This document shows positions 21,801 through 29,575 of a DNA stretch of 64,000 nt, piece by piece; position 1 is the first letter of the stretch; the number at the start of each line of letters is the position of its first letter. The translations under genes and the position numbers were made by a program. Origin of the DNA: Haemaphysalis longicornis (taxonomy: Eukaryota; Arthropoda; Arachnida; Ixodida; Ixodidae); the NCBI GenBank assembly GCA_013339765.2, contig CM023448.1:28410242-28474241 (forward strand). The letters run 5' to 3'. The notes under the pieces are model-generated. The model saw only the letters and a program-made list of their open reading frames with translations, ran no database searches and was not told where the DNA came from.

Positions 21801-24645
21801 ACATCCCTGAATTTCTTAATAAAGGAACACTGCAAATATCACTTATGTCATTGCTTTGCCGCCTTATATCTGCGTAATGTCTCGTTCTTGTTCAACAGTG
21901 TTGACAAGTATGAACACTAACAACCAGAACAGTAGACACCTTAAGATTTGGCTGTGAGTATATAAGACTATTGCGCAGCCTTGTTTCGCTTTGGCCGGGC
22001 GGCTGAATCAAGTCCCAGACAGACAGACAAAATTTCTGTGGTTAAATAGCCCAAGAAAGACTATCGTATTTAAAAAAAGAAATTGTACACAACATGCCCA
22101 GGAACTTACGAATACATAACCTTACACTAGGCTGCTTTGAAATACATCAACAATATCGTCGTGGGGCTACAACAAAAACACCAAAGTTGTTTTAATTGGG
22201 CGGACAAACTCCCAGCGCTGACACTGTTACACGCACGCTACCCCGCTAAGAGAAACATCGTATCATGACTGGGTTTACGAATGAATGGCAAAACATCAGG
22301 TGTAAGCCAAAGGGCAGAGGAGATTGCCCGATGCAAAAGCGATAACTTGTTGCATCATGCTAACTCCGTACTTCGGCTGCGGAGGACACTCTAACAGCAG
22401 GATCCACTTTAGAACAACTGGGGCACTTTTTAATTCAAACTTAACATCGTACAAAGCAAACAAGCAATTTGCTTTTTTTAAAGACGACAGTAGTCTCCTT
22501 GGGCCACTTAAACCTAGAAATGTGTGTCTGTCTGTCCCTTGATTGAGCCATCCAGCCAAAAGTTACATTAATTCTTAACCAAGTAGTTTATATAGGTGAC
22601 AACTATACCATGTGGCAGACTTCATACTTGTAAACACTGTTGAACGAAAAGAAAACATTAGGCATATTTGAGACAAAAAAATAAGTAATTAATTAACTGG
22701 TACTACGCATGTTCTGTTATTGAAAACAGTGCACTTCATTTTGCACAGCAAATTCTTTTTTAATGCGTCAAAAACAATGCTTTGACCTTTTGACCTACAA
22801 TACAAAAAAAGGGCCACACCCCCGGCCTCTACCTTGTGGCACCATTCGAAGTCCAGCAGCAACGGAAGTTTCCCATAGATGGCGTGTGCGCAGCGCAAAT
22901 GCATGCAGACGACATATTGTTATGGCGGACAACCGGATAAGATGCAGGGCTTGATGGATATATGCGTGAAGAAGCGACGCACCTAGGGCTATCCTTTAGC
23001 AGAGAAAAATCGGGGATCATGTCTTTAATGACGGCGAGGAGCACAAAACAGTATCAGTGCAGCAAGTAGAAATACCATTGGTGAAAGAGTATAAATTTAG
23101 GAGTATGGCTGAACACAGCGAAGATTACACGCAGGCGCATGAGGCTCACCTTAGACGAAAGGAAGACGGAACGCGGCTATAATGAAGCATAGAGCCCTTG
23201 GGGATACAGCAAATACGAGGTGGTAAGGGGAGTCTGGAAAGGGGTCATGGTACCAGGATTAACTTTCGTAATTCGGTTCTGTGCATGAAGTCAGAGACCC
23301 AAGCGGGCCTGGAAGTAAATCAGAGGGCCGGTAGGCAATTGGCCCTAGGCCCACAGTAAAACTACAATGAAGCGGTACAAGGGGATATGGGCTGGTCGTT
23401 TTCGAGGCGAGGGAGCGCAGCAAGATAAGTTTGAGGAGCGACTTCGTGACATGGAGGACGAAAGATGGGCGCGGGTGTTTAAGTACCTTATTTGAGAGCT
23501 GACACGCGGTGGAGACGGAGGACCAGACAGCTGACCAAGCGGTACGGAGTCGGTAGGGGAAAGGGTTTACACACAGTTAAAAAGCAGGTAAAGGCAGCAG
23601 AGACGACGAAGTGGGCAGAGAATGGAAGCGAAAAAAACCCTGGAGACTATAGGACAGAGAAACGGGAAATTAAGAAGGGGGTTCTATGGCATACGAGAGG
23701 CAGTGTTGCTCTTCGAGCAGGGCAGGGTGCCTGAGAACCCGGGCATACACGGGTAGCTACAGCAGCAGATAAACGTGTGCATGCTGCTGCAGTATCGAAA
23801 ACTATAGAACATTTGTCGGGAGCTGCACAGAGATACGGCACCTGGGGTGAGGGGGAAACACGCTGGCGGAGCTTTGGATTTGGGGCGGGGGAACCTCAAC
23901 TTTAGGCCATAGAGTGACGAAGAGGCGACTGGTGGTGTGGAGGAAAAGTAGGGAAGGGATGGGTACGCAGCGGAGAATCATGCGGACGAGAATTTAGAAT
24001 GCGAGGAGAAAATAAGGGGGGTGGGGGCGTGAGTTTAAACGGGAAAAGAGGGAGAGATGGAGGGGGGAAGCAAATCTATAGGTTAGCTGGGAGTAGGGTA
24101 GAAGCGTAATAAACAGGCAAGTCGGTTGCTGACAACGACGCCCCGATTCAAGGAACCTTCATCATCATCATCATCATCATGCAGGAAATTGAATTGCCCT
24201 GAGCTAACCTCCAGTGTGCTTATTGTGGAAGCAGCGAGACAGGAGGGGAAGGGTGCGAGAGGTGGTGGGTGGGAGAGCGGCCAGGGCGGCAGAAGACTCA
24301 TTTTTTGACGACATTTGCAGCAAAGCAAGCAGATACCTTAATTTTTTTTCAGCAAAATGACTGTTCATGCCTGTCAAAGAGAGAGAGAGAGAGAGAGAGA
24401 GAGATCCAATGTGCCTACCGTAGTACTCGGCGCTCCAGCTCCAGAAGGAGACCATGAGGAGGAGGAGCTTGAAGAGCTGCCGCTCGATGGCCCAGTAGAG
24501 GGGCGGGAGCAGCAGGCGGAGGGGGTAGAAGACCACCCACATCCACGCCAGGTAGGTGGGGATGCAGTACAGGTTGTTGGCCAGCACAAACATCACCCGC
24601 AGCCAGCAGCGCACCTGGGTGCAGCAGCCGCCGAAGCTCCATCTC
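701..24645 (-). CDS. LPGAT1: LPGAT1-like lysophospholipid acyltransferase, five internal exons, both ends missing
   Basis: Joins 24645-24419, 14409-14195, 9617-9481, 4937-4816 and 897-701. Phases agree at every junction and give about 299 residues, counted from the first full codon, against about 370 in human LPGAT1. Seen: a hydrophobic N-terminal stretch (about residues 11-70), the PlsC-type HX4D motif (NHQSTAD, His97 to Asp102), a conserved KYTNFG...HGDFF block (129-144), the acyltransferase motif FPEGGF (178-183) and a VTLPR block (206-210). Known of the family: an ER-membrane enzyme that transfers acyl groups from acyl-CoA to lysophospholipids (lysophosphatidylglycerol, lysophosphatidylethanolamine). 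The block order matches human LPGAT1 better than AGPATs. The start codon lies in an unseen upstream exon. About 75 C-terminal residues, normally a tryptophan/tyrosine-rich end and a last membrane helix, must lie beyond position 1. Exons are GC-rich and introns are AT-richer. No frameshift or stop is seen, so the gene is probably functional. Confidence 0.9.
938..1018 (-). mobile_element. Ruka-like SINE fragment
   Basis: A truncated copy of the Ruka body, from the GGGTTTAACGC block to the GTAGCGGTGGGCTC...ATTAATCTCGACCAC block. It matches the better copies at 31522 and 44874 in order, with divergence. It ends about 40 bp upstream of the exon E acceptor. Confidence 0.6.
1019..1770. other. Intron, nothing recognised
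   Basis: AT-rich intronic DNA. The only long reading frames run into the neighbouring SINE. Confidence 0.5.
1771..1871 (-). mobile_element. Ruka-like SINE, truncated
   Basis: GATT-type tail remnant, then the GTAGTGGAGGGCTC block and the ATTTTGACCACCTGGGG block of Ruka. The tRNA-like head is missing. Confidence 0.7.
1872..4277. other. Intron, nothing recognised
   Basis: No coding similarity on either strand. Overlapping short ORFs in several frames have no family features. I saw no clear TIR pair. Confidence 0.5.
4278..4670. mobile_element. MITE-like element, 8-bp-TSD family (copy 1, diverged)
   Basis: Its left end (TAGTGTCCCTAGATCAGGG) and about 250 bp of interior match the element at 53032-54093. 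The right end TTGCACTA mirrors the left TAGTG. Flanks GCCACACC and GCTACTCC match at 6 of 8 positions, consistent with an old 8-bp TSD. No transposase is seen. Confidence 0.55.
4816..4937 (-). CDS. LPGAT1: LPGAT1 exon D, VTLPR block
   Basis: Starts after ACTTGCAG with one base completing an Arg codon, then encodes YARANNYPILEHVTLPRVGA, followed by MKTVLETL. This aligns with the human segment after the FPEGGF exon. It ends in phase 1 (AAG G) at donor GTGAGC (4815-4810). A MITE-like element (4278-4670) lies 145 bp into the downstream intron. Confidence 0.9.
5195..5352. mobile_element. Short MITE-like repeat with TACAAGAGACACT ends
   Basis: TTACAAGAGACACTC near 5202 and the complementary AGTGTCTCTTGTA near 5333 form an inverted pair. 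The outer GTAAAACCCC resembles pogo/Tigger-type MITE ends. Family assignment is tentative. Confidence 0.4.
5353..8072. other. Intron with simple A/T repeats, no gene
   Basis: Contains an (AAAT)n-like run at 5884-5903. A block at about 7640-8050 has GA-rich and palindromic stretches that could be an old LTR, but I found no boundaries. No coding similarity. Confidence 0.45.
8073..8899 (-). mobile_element. Pogo-type (Tc1/mariner superfamily) transposon relic
   Basis: Flanked by TA on both sides (8071-8072 and 8900-8901). The two ends share the TIR CCGTATAATGCGGAATATAG. On the minus strand near 8250-8310 a peptide ending FKMCCISNSLDCTEDD resembles the C-terminal end of tick pogo/jerky-like transposases. 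827 bp is far too short for a whole transposase gene, so this is an internally deleted copy. Confidence 0.65.
8185..8478 (-). pseudogene. Remnant of a pogo-like transposase C-terminus
   Basis: An open 97-codon frame. Only the segment ending in SNSLDCTEDD is recognisable as the tail of a DDE transposase of the pogo/jerky group. No catalytic residues are present. It lies inside the TIR-bounded relic 8073-8899. Confidence 0.45.
8902..9468. other. Intron, nothing recognised
   Basis: No repeats or coding similarity seen up to the GT run next to exon C. Confidence 0.45.
9469..9480 (-). repeat. (GT)n run forming the exon C donor
   Basis: On the minus strand the intron begins with about six GT units, so the splice donor is the first unit of a microsatellite. 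Confidence 0.7.
9481..9617 (-). CDS. LPGAT1: LPGAT1 exon C, FPEGGF motif
   Basis: Starts in phase 0 after CCACGCAG and encodes GKDTRN...LKWIVLFPEGGFLHKRR. FPEGGF is the PlsC-family glycerolipid-binding motif in its LPGAT1 form. The exon ends in phase 2 (CAG AG) at a GT donor that is the first unit of a (GT)n run at 9480-9469. Confidence 0.92.
9645..10273 (-). pseudogene. LINE reverse-transcriptase 3' fragment
   Basis: On the minus strand, one frame reads KANRTLDYLHRNFS...LLYKTLLRLKLEYASSIWDP. After a frameshift another (10151-9750) reads SIESIQNRSARS...SRSDHQNKVGIPFSRMN. This is the conserved C-terminus of CR1/L2/Jockey-like non-LTR reverse transcriptases common in ticks. It ends toward 9645 in an A/T-rich tail. 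It is 5'-truncated or interrupted at 10273 and has at least one frameshift. Confidence 0.75.
10274..10884. mobile_element. TTAA-flanked MITE (GGGGGCACACT ends)
   Basis: TTAA at 10270-10273 and 10885-10888. The termini are imperfect inverted repeats (GGGGGCACACTACTCTTAA against GGGGGGACACTGGTCTTAA). TTAA duplications are typical of piggyBac-type elements. 611 bp, no ORF. It abuts the LINE fragment and may have inserted into it. Confidence 0.65.
10889..11331. other. Intron, nothing firm
   Basis: A short CCAATTCAATCCAATCC stretch near 11104-11120 resembles the GGATTG-type tail repeats of 54.9-57.2 kb. Otherwise unassigned. Confidence 0.4.
11332..11883. mobile_element. TTAA-flanked MITE (AGGAGTAGTGACAC family, copy 1)
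   Basis: The left end AGGAGTAGTGACACAAAATT and the right end, complementary to GGAGCACCGACACGAAATTT, form a TIR of about 24 bp. TTAA lies directly on both sides (11328-11331, 11884-11887). No transposase. Confidence 0.65.
12326..12344. repeat. Poly-G tract
   Basis: An uninterrupted run of about 19 G. Its length is likely uncertain in the assembly. Confidence 0.8.
12441..12790. mobile_element. TTAA MITE family, diverged copy 2
   Basis: Matches 11332-11883 through ACAGGAGTACTGACACGAAA, the GCAAGTTTCAAC block and the GATTAGT...GCACCCATGGCAGC block. The right TIR is lost and the interior is shorter. Confidence 0.6.
13267..13420. repeat. Near-perfect hairpin (about 74-bp arms, 6-bp loop)
   Basis: Arms at about 13267-13340 and 13347-13420. 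From the loop outward 50 base pairs are unbroken, to 13291/13396. Beyond that come a 2-nt indel and a few mismatches inside A/T-rich stems. The arms contain repeated CAATTGGGCC and CCATTTGG motifs. It lies within the GC-AG intron between exons B and C, so LPGAT1 pre-mRNA would carry it. It may be a foldback MITE or an RNA hairpin; no function is shown. Confidence 0.85.
13670..13990 (-). mobile_element. Probable LINE 3' UTR fragment
   Basis: The block starting at about 13670 (TTGTTTATTTACACAGTACC) and containing GGGCCTGAGGCATTACAGTGG looks like the 3' end of a tick non-LTR retrotransposon in minus orientation. No RT frame remains, so the call rests on family resemblance. Confidence 0.35.
14195..14409 (-). 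CDS. LPGAT1: LPGAT1 exon B, catalytic HX4D motif
   Basis: Begins after an AG acceptor (CTCGCAG) with two bases that complete a Val codon shared with exon A. It encodes VGED..., then LVNHQSTADV (HX4D catalytic motif) and FKYTNFG...HGDFFITQ, all aligned with human LPGAT1. It ends in phase 0 after CAG. The next intronic bases are GCAAGC, so the donor is GC, not GT. No GT nearby keeps the frame, and the following exon starts in phase 0 behind a normal AG. Confidence 0.92.
14410..14836. other. Intron start next to exon B, nothing recognised
   Basis: Intronic sequence with weak internal similarity between about 14440-14500 and 14700-14800. No gene. Confidence 0.4.
14837..15342. mobile_element. TTAA-flanked MITE (AGGAGCCATGAAGA family, copy 1)
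   Basis: TTAA on both sides (14833-14836, 15343-15346). TIR AGGAGCCATGAAGA with A/T-rich continuation, matched at the right end as TCTTCATGGCTCCT with one difference. 506 bp, no ORF. TTAA targets point to piggyBac-type mobilisation. Confidence 0.8.
15749..16555. mobile_element. TTAA-flanked MITE (AGGAGCCATGAAGA family, copy 2)
   Basis: TTAA at 15745-15748 and 16556-16559. Ends AGGAGCCATAAAGACAAAAT and the complement of AGGAGCCATGAAGAGAAAAT. 807 bp, with the same ends as 14837-15342 but a longer interior. No transposase. Confidence 0.8.
16604..16849 (+). mobile_element. Ruka SINE, nearly complete
   Basis: A tRNA-like head with an A box (TGGCTCAGCGG, 16612-16622) and a B box (GGTTTGATACC, 16656-16666, one base off the RNA polymerase III consensus). 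Then the Ruka body (GATGGAGGC..., GTTAAAGATC..., TTAATCCAGAGCC...) and an AATC-type tail. This is the only copy here with a recognisable head in plus orientation. Confidence 0.8.
16850..17476. other. Intron, nothing recognised
   Basis: No coding similarity. A short direct repeat of GTTCATTCA-type sequence occurs near 17070-17125. Confidence 0.45.
17477..17757. repeat. Foldback repeat with central AATCC minisatellite
   Basis: Arms of about 90 bp (17477-17566 and 17668-17757) are inverted copies with about 93% identity by eye. The roughly 95 bp between them is a degenerate tandem array of a GGATCCAGAATCC-like unit. No ORF. A foldback-type element is likely. Confidence 0.8.
17810..17948 (-). 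mobile_element. Diverged Ruka-like SINE head
   Basis: GCACCGAAATCTTGACACAC followed by GCATTTTCGC, GCTTTTCGCCTCCACC and a degraded B/A-box segment parallel the minus-oriented Ruka copies at 31.6 and 45.0 kb. Confidence 0.5.
17949..22860. other. Long intron interior, no gene recognised
   Basis: Both strands show only short ORFs without family features. Scattered A-runs occur. A block at about 19822-19870 matches part of 17757-17810 in inverted orientation, marking an unnamed repeat. Confidence 0.4.
22870..24182 (+). pseudogene. LINE reverse-transcriptase fragment with (CAT)n tail
   Basis: In shifting plus frames one reads CAAQMHADDILLWR (the RT catalytic ADD at 22905-22913, with the usual Tyr replaced by His), then EEATHLGLSFSREKSGIM, LGVWLNTAKITRR, YEVVRGVWKGVMVPGLTF and DTRWRRRTRQLTKRYGV. 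This is the C-terminal half of a non-LTR reverse transcriptase abundant in ticks. Many frameshifts and stops are present. The 3' end runs into a CAT microsatellite at about 24160-24180, a common LINE tail. It lies inside LPGAT1 intron A-B, antisense to the gene. Confidence 0.75.
24377..24404. repeat. (GA)n microsatellite beside the exon A donor
   Basis: About 14 GA units. On the gene strand it reads as a (TC)n pyrimidine tract starting 13 nt after the exon A donor. Confidence 0.9.
24419..24645 (-). CDS. LPGAT1: LPGAT1 exon A, N-terminal membrane segment
   Basis: Encodes a hydrophobic stretch containing VLANNLYCIPTYLAWMW, which aligns with the human LPGAT1 N-terminal membrane region. It ends in phase 1 at a GT donor (24418-24417, G|GTAGGC). 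The start is uncertain. A strong acceptor (a pyrimidine-rich run ending CACACAG) gives 24645. A weaker AG gives 24614, which would begin in phase 0. There is no in-frame ATG upstream before the acceptor. The ATG at 24642-24640 lies in another frame and is not the start of this protein. A (GA)n microsatellite begins 13 nt into the following intron. Confidence 0.85.
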
Positions 24646-27600
24646 CTGTGTGATGAAAAGGAGGGGGGTTAGAACAACACCTTGAGGAACACACCACGGT
24701 CGGCAGCAGGGAAACAAAGGGCTACCCGACTACCCACTGTGGCTCCTTGACGCACAGCCCACATATTATCTATGTGGGAATGTTAAATACAAAATACAAC
24801 CCTAATTGAAACTACCCTTTGGTAGCACACTGAACTCAATATGGGGATGTAGCTGGGAGGAAATACCACATTGTTTAGTTACCAGCACACATCGAGAAGG
24901 CGTAGATCGCATGTACCAATCAAGTTGCAATGAGAAAAAGATGGGAGGAGTAGGATTATGCTGTACTTGTGATACAGGCAGCGGGTGAACGACATGAGTT
25001 GCAGAAAAAAGAGAGAAAGTTGAAAGTTTATTGCAACAACATGACCAGGAATAACTATACAGTTGTCAAGGGGAATGGTCAAAAAGGTTACAAAAAAAAA
25101 AAAGCCTGACAATAAATAAAGAAAATAAAGGATTGCTCATCGGGTTAAATACTAAATACTAATACTAAATACTAAAATTTCAGTCTTAATTTTAAAAAAT
25201 TAATATCACTTTGATTATACAAAACCGGAGTCATTTTCCATTTTACAAGCTAAGTAGCTGTGTTCCCAAATGTCACAATGTTGTGTTTGTTATCAATGCT
25301 TTTACACTCTTCGGGGTGGGAGGAAGCTATTTACACCAAAATAACATCTCAGCCCCAAAACTTCTGGATGGAAACTTCTTGTCGATAGTGCCAGTCCATG
25401 GGGGGAAATGTGGGTACATATATGCCCTAATAGGCAGAGAAAACTACAGGTGAGAACTGAAATATGAAATTTAGGGACAAAGAATAGTCAGACAATGCAC
25501 GATAAAGTGACAAAGGATACCTAGAAGGTTGCTAGGGAAAGCCTTCACCCTATGGTGCACACCAAGATGATTATTACACAAGGAAAAATCGATTGCCCTA
25601 TAACCAAACTTGAAGATTTGCCTTCCTGATGACTAGGCTTCCAGCTGGCTGGTTCCCTTTAGGACTCCGCCTCTTAGCAGAGTATCCACCAGCTTTTGCA
25701 CATTTCACAAAAGATGCTGCCACAGACCGACAGATTGCAGTGAGCAGTGATCAATGGCAACAAAAAAGGCGATTTGCATAATGTGCTTCAATTCTGGAAT
25801 TGACCTTTGCTGTATTCTGTACAGTGAACAAAGAGACGTGAACCTCGTCAGACTAAACACAACCTCTCCCCTAAAACTTGCAAGCTTTCGGAGAATGCCA
25901 TTAACAGTCTGATATGTTAGATCAAACATTTGCAATCTGGTGAAATCACCATTACACATCGCCTGTGTTCTTCTGCACAGAAGGATTTCACATGCAGACC
26001 GCCCCCTATCAGGATTAGAGTGATACATTTCAAGTGCTGCGTGATAACGCTTATCAAGAAAGCTGACGAGTGCAGTAATGCAAATGCCCGTATCTGCCTG
26101 TCCTGAGAGGCAGTGTAGCATTCTGCGCCCAGGCACTCGAAAGCTGCTCTTCCTAGGTATCAACGGGAGGCTCTAGGGCTGTCTTAGCAGGCGTGCACAA
26201 CGGTGATCCCATTTTAGCATTGTACATCACTTTAATGAGTCCACTCAATCCAGATAACCTTCCTACACTGCAGCCAGCAAGTTCCGCCGTACATCAAGCA
26301 CCTAGTTAAACAAGAAGCCTGGTGCACACTATTCTACCCTGACCATCTCAAACCAGTCGAAAATAGCAGTAAACAAATATGTAAGCCAGTGAAAAGATAA
26401 TCACGCCTGAGCCTGCCAAAAACAGTGGTCCTATGCAACAAAGCACAGAAAGAAAAAAGACCACTTACTCCAACACAATATTCACAATCTGGTTGTCCAC
26501 ACCGCAGGATCAAAAGTCATATTCCAATTGCTTTTAATCACTCTCAGTCCGCGCCAGCCTTCTATCGTATATCCCCAACGTTTCCTCTTCAAAAAGCTTT
26601 ATTGTTTCATACTTACAGCCAGTTCTACGCCATCCCCTATTGCTCCCCACTATACGTCCCCTCCTTCAAAATTATCCTGTTGCTTATATGGTCCAGATAT
26701 GCTTAGCAAAAGCTTTTTTTTTTACAATTTGTGATTCAGTTTACCATATCTGTCTTCATGCTTGAAACCAATCATTCCTCCTTTAATGGGTCTTGCATAG
26801 GTATTTTCATTTCCTCTCAAATGTTCTCTTTTTTGCTAAGTCGAAGTTTTAGTGCCATAAATAAGCTCTGGAACTGTGCATTAATTGTGTATGATTGCTT
26901 TCGGTAATAGAAGCAAGCATCTGTTTGTCAGCTGAGAGCGCTTCTGAGTTAACTTCTTCCACAACAATTCTCAGCCTTATTTCTCTTGTCTGGACCTGCA
27001 CTTTCTAAGGATATATATGCTAAGGGTATATATGTGGAACCCTTTTTAGCATTTTATTATACATTGCTAGAAACTGAAACAGCAATTTTTGTATTACAAA
27101 ATTATCTGGAAGGACTTCCAGAACAAAACACACACCCTTCAATACCGGTCTTACTGTTGTGAGAAAAGATTCAGAATCTCGCATGCATTTCAGATATCCA
27201 ACAGAAGCTACCGTGGCATTTGTTTCTTCCTGCAAATACAGCTCAAGCTTGTTAATTCAAACTGCAAGGGGAAACCACCTGTGTTTAAATTAATGAAAGT
27301 TCAAGCTAATGAAAGTAAACAATAACAGTACACTGCTATTGGAAAGCGCTTGGGTACGTCAACAATTTGATGTTTGAAAAAATTGCCTGACAATTACAAT
27401 ACTCCCTAATGCGAAATTTGGACGCAGCACGAACTGCAGTCTTCTCGGTGACGGCACACAGCTGCGTCATTTCAGGCAGCGATTGTGTGATCAGTGAACG
27501 CACTAGAGCGCACACTATCTGTAGCGTTGCAAATAGGGTTCCCAACTCTTCAATGAAGGAAGTTGAGACGGAAGGGGTAGCGTACCCTAGCATAGGAAGC

Positions 27601-27880
27601 AAGCGAAATCAGTTTTCTTTATTGCGGTATCTTCCCGACAAATCCGTTGTTTGTTTATAGTTGCGGCCTCTTGAAGTGGGGCTTCTGCTGGCTACGTGCT
27701 GCTTGCAACATTTCCTCTTGCTTGAGAATGTACTCGTAAAATGCGCTATGCTTCAGGCGTAAATTCAACTTTACCTGCAGCTCTATCTGGACTTGTGCTC
27801 CGTAGCATGACGCGCCTTTTTGAGCGTGCGTTCAATCGCATAAAAAGTTCTAACTGGACGGTCTGGAACAAATACACGAC
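24646..27880. other. Upstream of visible LPGAT1 exons, nothing recognised
   Basis: Most likely the 5' intron of LPGAT1. A tandem CTAAATACTA-type repeat lies near 25145-25180. The 152-codon minus ORF at 25705-26163 has no motif I recognise. A block at 27239-27275 (AAGCTTGTTAATTC) resembles the pogo-type end at 55285. Confidence 0.4.
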
Positions 27881-27883
27881 ATA

Positions 27884-28451
27884 CAGTGTGTTGCGACGGT
27901 AATTGGAACACTTTAAAACTTTTTCCCGAGCGAACCGCCGCTCTGTTCGCGCTCAAACTTCACACGAAGGTCGCATTTTGTGGTCTATTTTGTTTGACAC
28001 CGGGAACAACGACGGTACTTACCTGTTTATCCTGAAAATAAATAAAAACGATTTTCACCTATAGGAAAATGGCGGCGATTTGGACGTGCGAGCCCGAAAA
28101 CCGGGTTTTCTGGTCGTGTGCTAGCTCCTTTCTATGTGCATTTTCTGATCGTCTGCTGCTCCATTTGGCTCCGTACGTGAATCCCAAACGTGCGTTTCAC
28201 TCTGCAGGTGGTTCCATCGTTACAACATCAACTTGCGCTGGCTCACATGTCCAAATAAGCCGCCATTTTCCCATAGGCGAAAATTGTTTTTATTTATTTT
28301 CAGAATACACAGGTAAGTACCATCGTTGTTCCCGGTGTCAAACAAAATAGACGACAAAATGCGACCTTCGTGTGAAGTTTGAGCACGAACAGAGCGGCGG
28401 TTCGCTCAGGAAAATTTTTTAAAGCGTTCCAATTATCGTCGCAACACCCTG
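27884..28451. mobile_element. TA-flanked foldback MITE with about 190-bp TIRs
   Basis: Bounded by TA (27882-27883, 28452-28453). The left arm 27884-28077 is repeated inverted at about 28259-28451 with few differences, from CAGTGTGTTGCGACGG inward to AAAATGGCGGC. The CAG...CTG ends and TA target fit Tc1/mariner mobilisation. About 180 bp between the arms is unique. No intact ORF. Confidence 0.8.
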
Positions 28452-28453
28452 TA

Positions 28454-29424
28454 TAGCTGTCCCTACAGGGACAGCTGGACTCAGGAAGTTGTATGAAAAG
28501 TTGGGACACTCCCTCAAAATCTGGGACGGTTGCTAACCTAGTCACCAACCATGCTGTCGTAAATCATGTTTGAACCTGACGCGCAAATTTCGTGTGGTTC
28601 AGATGAGGCACGCAATAAAGAGGATGACGGAAGGCCAACATACGTACAACACGCAGCGCCCACTAGGGTCTCGTCCTTTTTGTGAAGTTGAAAGAACAAC
28701 ATGCTCGTGTTCATAGACGCCTGGTCTTGCGTCTCCTTTCCCTTGCCCCTTTGCTCTATAATAAAAGCCTATTCATCATTCTCGGGCGACACCAGATGCT
28801 GAGGAACGGTTTCCCCCGCGTCTCGCGCGACTTCAGCATACCGCCCTCCCCGTCACACTTTCACCATGCTTAACTCCTTTGCTTTCCTCCTCGCTCTACG
28901 ACGTCTATCTTCGATGTCCTCTTCGTTCCCTCCGTTACGAGGCTTACAGCGGCACGAAACAACAGGAGCAGGTGCTTAAGCGACTCTTCATCTTGTCCTT
29001 AAAAACAACAACCAGCACTTGTTGCTCTAATGATGAGAGTTTCAGAAGGCCTCTTCTTGGTCCTTTTCAAAACTGCACCACAGACAGGCGACATTCAGCC
29101 CGGCCGTGACTTTAAAGTGGACACTGGTGCGTTGTTCACCTCCTCGTCACTGGCAGCCACAAACCAGCACCTGTGACTCGAGAAAGGTTGTCCTCATCTA
29201 GGCTGTCAGCGCACTGCCCTCTGTTCTCTCTCTGTTCTCACCATGCCGGAGGTGACCCCGCATTGTGTGCTCACACAGGTGCTACTAAGGTGGTAAGTTG
29301 GGCGAGTTGGTTACTGACTAAGGAAATCATCGTACTAGCGAACACTAAACAGAGACAGAGGTAAAAGAGGCGATGAAACACACGCTCTGGTTGCTTGCCA
29401 GGTGCCAAGCTGCCGGCGCGGTGG
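28454..29424. other. No gene recognised
   Basis: Mixed unique sequence. Short ORFs only. Confidence 0.4.
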
Positions 29425-29575
29425 CGCGTAGTTCGAATTATCCGTGGAGGAACCTCCTTGCGTTCGAATTAACTAGCTTTTTTTATACACTAACTTCTCT
29501 ACAGCTTAGCTGGCCCAAATAGAACAGTTCGAATTATTGAAGTTCTAATTAACGATCTTTCCCTGCACTTGAAAA
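29425..29575. mobile_element. Pogo/Tigger-like MITE fragment
   Basis: Repeated TTCGAATTA motifs and a TTCTAATTAACGATCTTT end resemble the terminal region of the TA-flanked element at 55285-55844. Confidence 0.4.

Noticed and set aside
24415..24717. 100-codon minus ORF starting at an ATG in exon A
   Set aside because: Out of frame with the LPGAT1 protein. It is a Pro/Ala/Leu-rich shadow of the GC-rich exon.
25705..26163. 152-codon minus ORF
   Set aside because: No motif recognised. It could be an old retroelement, but I could not support this.
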